Origin: Biscogniauxia marginata
Lineage: Eukaryota; Ascomycota; Sordariomycetes; Xylariales; Xylariaceae
Reading direction: 5' to 3'
Assembly: GCA_022695795.1 (NCBI GenBank)
Contig: MU404189.1
Span: 28,409-92,408 of the forward strand
DNA length: 64,000 bases
Shown: one piece after another, positions 57,526 through 64,000 of the stretch
How the letters are laid out: each line of letters starts with the position of its first letter
How positions within the stretch are numbered: the first letter of the stretch is position 1
Made by a program: the position numbers and the translations under genes
Notes under the pieces: generated by a model
Told to the model about the DNA's origin: nothing
Database searches by the model: none
Seen by the model: the letters and a program-made list of their open reading frames with translations, nothing else

Positions 57526-59839
57526 TAAAGTTTTAAGAAATAAAAACTAAAAATAAAAAAGATTTCTTAACTTAAAAAAAGAACTTTTAAAGTAAGAATT
57601 TATTTCGAAAATAATAAAGAGGTAAATTAAGTGTTTATTATTACTACTATTAAAGTAGAAAAAGACAAGGAAGTCCTTATAAAAAGAAGTTATAAATATT
57701 ATTAAATCGACCGCAAAGATTATTTAAAGTATAATTACTTATATTTAAGGTACCTCACGCTAAAACAAGCTAAATAAAGATATAATAAAAGCGAACTACC
57801 GTATAAATACGATACTTATAAACTAGGATACGACTTAGGAATTAAATTAAACCATAATAAGTTATATTAAAGCCATTATAACGACGATAAATGCGAAACT
57901 TACTAAGGAAAAAGCTAACATAATAGCTTAAACTAGAGGTTTTATATAGATAATAGTTACGATGTTTATTAAAGCTTAAATAATGCTAGTTAACTTAATA
58001 AGCTATTAAGTAAAAAACTTGAAATAAAGCTAAAAATAGAAAAACAACCAAAAAGGGAATATATATCGTTACATTAAAGTTTTTATATTAACGATGCTTG
58101 TTAAGTATATAAAAGTTCTAAGGATAAAGCCGGTTATTATTCTTAAAAACTAAAAAGTAATGATATAAAAGAAAATAAGTATATTTATAATAACGTTTTA
58201 CGATAATTATATTATTTTAAAATATATTATTTTTACTTAAGTTTTAAAAAAAGTAACGAAGTAATTATTAAGGGTTATATATATTACATCTTAATACTAT
58301 GCGATATATATGATTTACTCGAAGCGAGTTTCGAAAAAGACGAAATTAAGGAAGAATTATAAGAATTATAAAAAGAATTACATATTTTATAATGGTTCGA
58401 AAAACGAGTTAAATATAATATTAATTTATTTAGCTTCGTAAAAAAGTACTTAATAAAATAATAAGTAAAAATACATATAATTAAATTAAGTTATAAACGA
58501 ATCGTTAAGATATATTTTAAGAAAAAAGGAGAGTTTTTAGAAATTTATATAAACTTATAAGGAAATATCGAGTTATTTTTAACAAGTAAATTCGAGAATT
58601 ATATTTTTTATTTAAAAATAATTTAAAACTTTAAAAGATTTCGAGTTAATAAAAAAATAGATTTAAGTTATAAAAAAGCCCTCGAAAAAGAATTAAAGTT
58701 TTAATATATAAGGTTTTATATAAAAAATAAACCTTTTACTCCTTATTACGTAAAAGGTAGTTAAAAAGATTATTTAAATAACGATTACTAGAAACACGCT
58801 CTTATAAAAGCCCAAAAATAAAAAGATATTTAGGTCATAGCAACTTAAAAAAACCAAAAAACGACAAAGATTCTCGTTAATAAGGCAGCGAGAAGCCATA
58901 AATAATAAGTCTTTATATAAAGTCTAATTAAGACTCGATAATACTATTATAATTAAAGTTAAGTATAATAAAAAGGAGTATAAAGCCTTTATAAACTTAA
59001 AAGTAAATAAAAATTATATTTTAATTAAAATAATTTAAAAAGATAAAATATTATAAGTATATAAATAAAGTTTATATTAATTACGGAACTTTAAAAGATA
59101 TATATTTAGTTACGAAAATAATAAAGTATTAAAAAATAATTTCTCTTTTAGTAACCATTTAAAAACATCTCAAGTAAGTCATTTTTAATATTATATATAT
59201 ATTAAGCCACGATATAATGTTAAGAATAAATTAACTTAAAAGAAATAACTTATAAATAAATTTCGAAATAAATATGCTTTATTAAGATCAAAATTAAGAG
59301 GAGCTAATTATTACGGGTTACGAAATAAGTATCGTAAATAACTTTAGAAAAACGGATATAAAGATAAAACATATCGCTTATATAATTTAAGTAATTAAGC
59401 CTGAAAATTTAACGAAAAGAGTATTACGTAAGTATTTTCGTTTTTATAAATTATTTAAAAATAAAATAAAAAAAGAATTATTAAAATATAATTAATAAGA
59501 TTATTAAATTCATTTTAAAGAAAGAAAATAATTAAAACTATTTTTAATATATCTTATGAATTAGGAAAAATAAAAAGCATTATAAAACGAAATTTAGAAG
59601 GATTTTAATAAAGGATATATTCGAGAATTAAAGTCCTCGTTAGGATACCTGGTAATTATAATATTAAAGGTCGATAAAAATAGAAAGTAATATATTAATA
59701 AAAAAGGAAATTTAGTGTAGCGACGAGTAATTAATTATCGATACTTTAATAAAATAATAAAAAAGAACGAATATTTATTATTATTAATAAAACTTATAAA
59801 AAGGTAAATTAGTAAGGCCTAAATTTTTATAGTATTAAA

Positions 59840-60060
59840 CCTTCGCGATGGTTATTATATAATTAAAATGGCTAAAAGACACAAATAGTATATCGCTTTC
59901 CGAACGATATATAAATATTATAAATATAAAGTTATGCTATTTAAACTTATTAATGCACTTATTATATTTTAATATATGATTATAATAATCTTTCGTAAGT
60001 TTTTAGATAAATTTATATTTATTTATTTAGACGATATATTAATTTATTTAGAAAACGAAA
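59840..60060 (+). other. Reverse transcriptase core relic of element C
   Basis: The frame reads RDGYYIIKMA, then FRTIYKYYKYKVMLFKLINA and FIYLDDILIYLENE. These correspond to the RT palm, including the YxDD catalytic motif (YLDD), which has survived intact although stops surround it. Confidence 0.85.
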
Positions 60061-62184
60061 AGGAGTATAAAGAATATGTAGAATAAGTATTAAAAGCCTT
60101 AAAAAAGGTAAACCTATTTATTTATTTAATTAAAAGTAAATAATATATTAAAAAACTAGATTATTTAAGGTTTACGATAAGTTTAAGAAAAATCCATATT
60201 TAAAAGGGAAAAATAATAGTAATTAAGGATTAATTAAAACCTAGGAATGTTATAAACATATATGTATTTCTTGGTTTTATTAATTACGTTAAATAATTTA
60301 TTTAAGGTTTTAAGTAAATTATTAAACTATTAATAAAACTAATTACTTTAGCGAAAATAAGAGAAACTTTTTATTTTATTAAAAAAGCTAAATAAGCTTT
60401 TTAGTAACTAAAAAAGGTAATAACTAGCGAGGTTATATATAAACTTCTAAACGAAAATAAAAAGAAGCGACTAAGGATAAACGCCTTAAATTTCGCTATC
60501 GGAATAGTTCTAAAGTAGCTAAAAGATAATGGAAAATAGTATTTAGTCGTGTATTTATTTAAGGCATTATACGGCGCTAAATTGAATTATTAAATTTATA
60601 ACAAGGAATTATTAGTAATTATTAAAGCATTAAAAGAATGGGAATTATGGCTTAGTAGAATTAAAGAACTTATTAATATTTATTTAAATTACAAGAATTT
60701 TACATGATTTATAACAATATAAACGCTTAATTAGAGACATAAGCATTAAATGATTTTCTTGTTTAAGTTTAATTTTAAAATTTATTACATTAAGGGAAAG
60801 GAAAACGTTTAAGTAGACCTGTTTAATAGAAAAGGAAATTATAAGTTAAAAATTAATAAAAGAGATATCTAGATATTTAAATAATAAAATGACGGATTAA
60901 TTATATTAGTTTATATGCGAATTAACATAGGAAACTAGAAATAACGTTTTAAGGAAAATTACAATTAAAAAGAAAAGTAATTATAGTTTTAATAAGGATT
61001 TAATAACGAACTTCTCTCGTATAAAAAAAAGGTTTATATATTAAAACGAGTATAGGACGAATTCGTTAAAGAATTTCACAAATATTTTTTATATGGTTAC
61101 TAGGGAATTTTTAAAACGATAAAACGACTTTAAGAGAAATTCGACTTTCTAGAAATGCGATAAATAGTTAAAAGAATTATAAAGAATTATAATATTTATA
61201 ATAAGGTTAAAGTATCACGATATAAACTATATAAATTATTATAGTTAACTTAAATACTTAATAAAGCGTGGCACATAATTACATAGGATTTCGTAATAAA
61301 ACTTCTTAAGTTAAAAAATCTTATTATAAGAGTATTTTATAATAATATATAAGTAATTATTAATAAACTCACGAAATATACTTACTTCTTATCGTTTAAC
61401 GAGTTAAATATAGTAAAATAGCTAGCTTTTAATTTCCTAAAAAAATACATTAATAAATATAGATTACCGAAACACATTATTTTAAATAAAGATAAGTTAT
61501 TTACTTTAAAGTTTTAAACTAGTTTAATAAAACAAATAAGAATCAAATAAAAGTTATTTATAACGTATTATCCTTAAACAAACAAATAAATAAAGAAACT
61601 AAATTAAATAATAAAATAATAGCGTATAACACTTCGGTTAATAAAGATATAAAGATATCACTATACGAAGTAGTATATAGTTAAAAAGCAGAAATCTAAA
61701 AGCAATTAATTAAACTCACGAGAGCACTAAAAGTCGAAATAAAAGCCTTAAAAGTAGAGGTATTATCTAAAAAAGTTTAAGTAGTATAATTACGATTATA
61801 AAAAAAATTATAATTCATTTAAGATAAAATAATAAAGTATTATAACAAAAAAAGAATTGAGGGATTAATTCTTAAAAAAGGAGATATAATTTATTTATTT
61901 CGCTAACGACAAGGCGTAATAATAAAAATACCTTAAATTAAAATAAAACGGCTTAATAAAAAACTTAAGTTTAAGAAGTTAAAACTATATAAGATTAAAA
62001 AGGTTATTTCGAAAGTTAACTATAAATTAGTATTATTAAAAGGATTTAAAATATATTTTATATTTTATGTTTTACTTTTTAAATTAGCATTAAAGAACAC
62101 CTTATTAGAAAATTAATTAAAATTTAAAAAAAACCCTAATAAGTACGAAGTTAAAAAGATATTAAATTTAAAACAAATTAGTAA

Positions 62185-62300
62185 TTAGTTATAATATTTT
62201 GTTAAATAAGAAGGTTACTTACTCGAGGAAAACACTTGGGAACTACTTAAGCACTTAAAAAACTTAATAAATAAACTTACGAACTTTTACTGCTAAAACC
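62185..62300 (+). other. Chromodomain relic at the integrase C terminus
   Basis: The frame reads YFVK*EGYLLEENTWELLKHL near the 3' end of the coding region. The aromatic, EGY and ENTWE pattern is that of an integrase-linked chromodomain, with the usual W of VKWEGY changed to a stop. This places the element among chromoviruses, which can target heterochromatin. Confidence 0.8.
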
Positions 62301-62943
62301 CGGATTAATTAAAAGGACTTAAAGGTTAAAACCTTAATCTAAAAAAGATAAGTCGAAAATGGGGACGATCTCGAAAATAACTCTAGCTTATTCGGCTAAA
62401 AATTATTATTTAATTTAAAGACGTTTTTACTTTTCCTTTAAACGCTTTTATTTTTTTAACTTTACTCTTTCGAGCTCTTTTATGGAAAAAAAACCACATT
62501 TTAATATTTTTAAACCCCTTTTTTATAAGTACTTCTCTTATTTGCGAAGACGAGTAAAACGACTAGTAAGGGCTTAAAGCTCCTTTTCCGCTTTGCGACG
62601 CTTGTTAATAATACGATTTTTCTCGCGGCCGAGATCCGCTAAATTAAACATTTCAATACCGAAATTATCGTAATGATTACGAACTTTAGCCGTATAGTGA
62701 AAACATGTTTTAAATTAAGGCATTATAAAGTAATAAAGATTTATTTTAAAATAATAGAAATAAAGAAACACCTTATAACTATATAAACAAATATAAGTAA
62801 TAATGAAATTATAGGATTTACATTAAGTTTTTAAAGGTTTTGAAATAAATTTAAATATATTAAATATTATAACGATAATAAAAAAGGGAACTTATTAAAA
62901 AGAAAGATTTTTAAGGATAAAAAGTTTAAAAAGGGAGAAATAA

Positions 62944-63414
62944 TATTACGAATTAATTATATTAAAAGGATTTCTAATAAGGGTAATTAAGTATAAACCA
63001 AGACTAGATGGATTAGTGGTCCCCTTTTTTATAATGTAATGTAATATCACGTGACTTAATTAGAAGTATTTATTTAATTAAGTTTAAAGAATTAAAGGTA
63101 TTCATTTAATTAAGTCTAATTTTTTTAGTATTTAACATGCTAAATAGAAAGATATATATAAAGGAGAATGAGTATAAATAAATTAGAATTTCCTATGTAT
63201 TTAATTATTCATTTTAGTTCTTTAATTATTAATTTAAGATTATAATCACTTTTTAACATTATAATGAGAGTATCTTAAAATCTCTTTAACGAATAAAAAC
63301 ATTATAAATTACTTGAACTAATCTTAATTCACTATTATTTTCAAATCAAGAAAACCTAATACGTACTTACCTGTGAAGTTAGTTGACTAGGAATACACAG
63401 GGAGGTTCGTCACA
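62944..63414 (+). repeat. 3' LTR of element C
   Basis: 471 bp, same length as the 5' LTR. Starts TATTACGAATTAA (first G mutated to A) and ends GGTTCGTCACA. The differences from the 5' LTR that I compared are all transitions. The first half is more mutated than its partner, while the second half is less mutated. Confidence 0.9.
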
Positions 63415-63754
63415 TTATCTAATATATAAAAAGGGAAATGAATCACTTTAAATAAAGTGATTTAAAGGTATTTAACATATTAAAACGGAAATCCTGTATA
63501 AAGGGAAAACGGGTATAAAAAGAAAGGAATTTCCTTTATTTCTAATTATTTATTCTAGTTTTTTAATTATTAATTTAAAACTATAATTACTTCTTAATAT
63601 TATAATAAAAGTACATTAAAATCTCTTTAACGAATAAAACATTATAAATCACTTAAACTAATCTTAATTCACTATTACCTTTAAATCAAGAAAACCTAGT
63701 ATGTACTTACCTATAAAGTTAACTAACTAGGAACACACAAGGAGGTTCGTCATA
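63415..63754 (+). repeat. Solo LTR B, right part
   Basis: Continuation of LTR B after element C. It starts with the target duplication TTATC, carries a third hairpin-type unit at 63441-63463 and ends GGTTCGTCATA at 63754, followed by the AATTA duplication. Confidence 0.8.
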
Positions 63755-64000
63755 AATTACTTATTAAAAATTAAAAGATTATATAAAAAATAAGTTATAT
63801 AAAATAAACTTATATTAAAAAAAAACTAAAAAAGTTTAACGATTACATTATAATAATAACTTTAAATAATATTTTAAAAAACGATATAATAAAAAAATAG
63901 CGATTAATAAAAAAATAGCGATTAATAAAAAAATAGCGATTAATAAAAAAATAGCGATTAATAAAAAAATAGCGATTAATAAAAAAATAGCGATTAATAA
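63755..64000 (+). mobile_element. Element A internal region resumes (gag), to window edge
   Basis: Continues element A: sequence after AATTA aligns with element C gag from about 57200 (TTACTTATTAAAA, then TTTAACGATTACATTATAAT). It runs off the window, so the rest of element A and its 3' LTR lie to the right. Confidence 0.75.
63889..64000 (+). repeat. 18-bp tandem repeat
   Basis: Six copies of an 18-bp unit (AAAAAAATAGCGATTAAT), identical as far as seen and still running at the window edge. The matching place in element C (about 57350) has a single related unit, so the expansion is specific to element A and keeps a multiple of three. Confidence 0.9.

Larger units (their letters stand above)
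55902..63414 (+). mobile_element. Full-length RIP-mutated Ty3/gypsy chromovirus (element C)
   Basis: 7513 bp with two LTRs of identical length (471 bp), inserted in LTR B with flanks TTATT/TTATC (one C/T difference). The internal order is gag, RT, RNase H, integrase, chromodomain on the + strand, the layout of a Ty3/gypsy chromovirus. Readable relics are a CCHC zinc knuckle (57481-57525), the reverse transcriptase motif YLDDILIY (about 60019-60045), an RNase H start (about 60480), the integrase HHCC region (about 61070-61230) and a chromodomain-like end with EEN-TWE (about 62200-62260). Every frame is saturated with stops; residual changes are C-to-T and G-to-A. It cannot encode proteins. No protease motif could be read. 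Confidence 0.9.

Noticed and set aside
63889..64000. Telomere or CRISPR-like array
   Set aside because: The unit is not a telomeric repeat and there are no unique spacers; it is a tandem repeat inside a gag relic.

Overview
The window looks like a chromosome segment of a filamentous ascomycete (Pezizomycotina, probably Sordariomycetes). Genes are well spaced on both strands. Introns are short (about 50-155 nt) with GT...AG ends and CTAAC-type branch sites. Large blocks are AT-rich and nearly free of CpA/TpG, the footprint of repeat-induced point mutation (RIP). No operons, CRISPR arrays or convincing tRNA/rRNA genes were seen.

Layout. (1) 1-27 kb is a conserved arm: a His-rich Myb-domain protein (2.0 kb), the polarisome scaffold Spa2 (4.4-7.2), the RNA polymerase II CTD phosphatase SSU72 (11.5-12.3), an Nbp2-like SH3 adaptor (15.6-17.2), a secreted GH71 alpha-1,3-glucanase (18.6-20.2), a small secreted cysteine-containing protein (22.2-22.9) and the 18S rRNA-processing WD40 protein UTP4 (24.0-26.8). 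(2) 27.1-29.9 kb is an AT island holding a 1.9-kb TA-flanked element with inverted repeats of about 200 bp, followed by a 405-bp fold-back element with the same termini. (3) 30-54 kb is an accessory, partly decaying region. Its apparently intact genes are a 2-oxoglutarate/Fe(II) oxygenase, a SET protein, a FAD monooxygenase, a DUF7918-like protein with a SUMO-interacting tail, a coiled-coil hypothetical, an aldo-keto reductase and a four-exon nuclear-type protein dense in SUMO motifs. Interleaved are wrecks of a DUF3176-type membrane protein, an M20 amidohydrolase, an unrecognised gene, a P450 and an SDR-type reductase, most with CpA-to-TpA stop codons. (4) 54.5-64 kb is a three-level nest of related Ty3/gypsy LTR elements: an old element A is split by a solo LTR (B), which is split by a full-length RIP-mutated chromovirus (C). 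The window ends inside A in an 18-bp tandem repeat.

Together this is a 'two-speed' layout: single-copy housekeeping genes on the left, then a gradient of gene decay toward a transposon graveyard on the right. The oxidative enzymes at 33-53 kb could once have been metabolic partners, but no backbone synthase is present, so no biosynthetic cluster is claimed. The least expected coding find is the SUMO-motif protein at 50.3-51.2 kb, whose four small exons make it easy to miss. Gene models were spliced by hand from frame continuity and splice-site consensus. Family names come from recognised motifs, not database searches.
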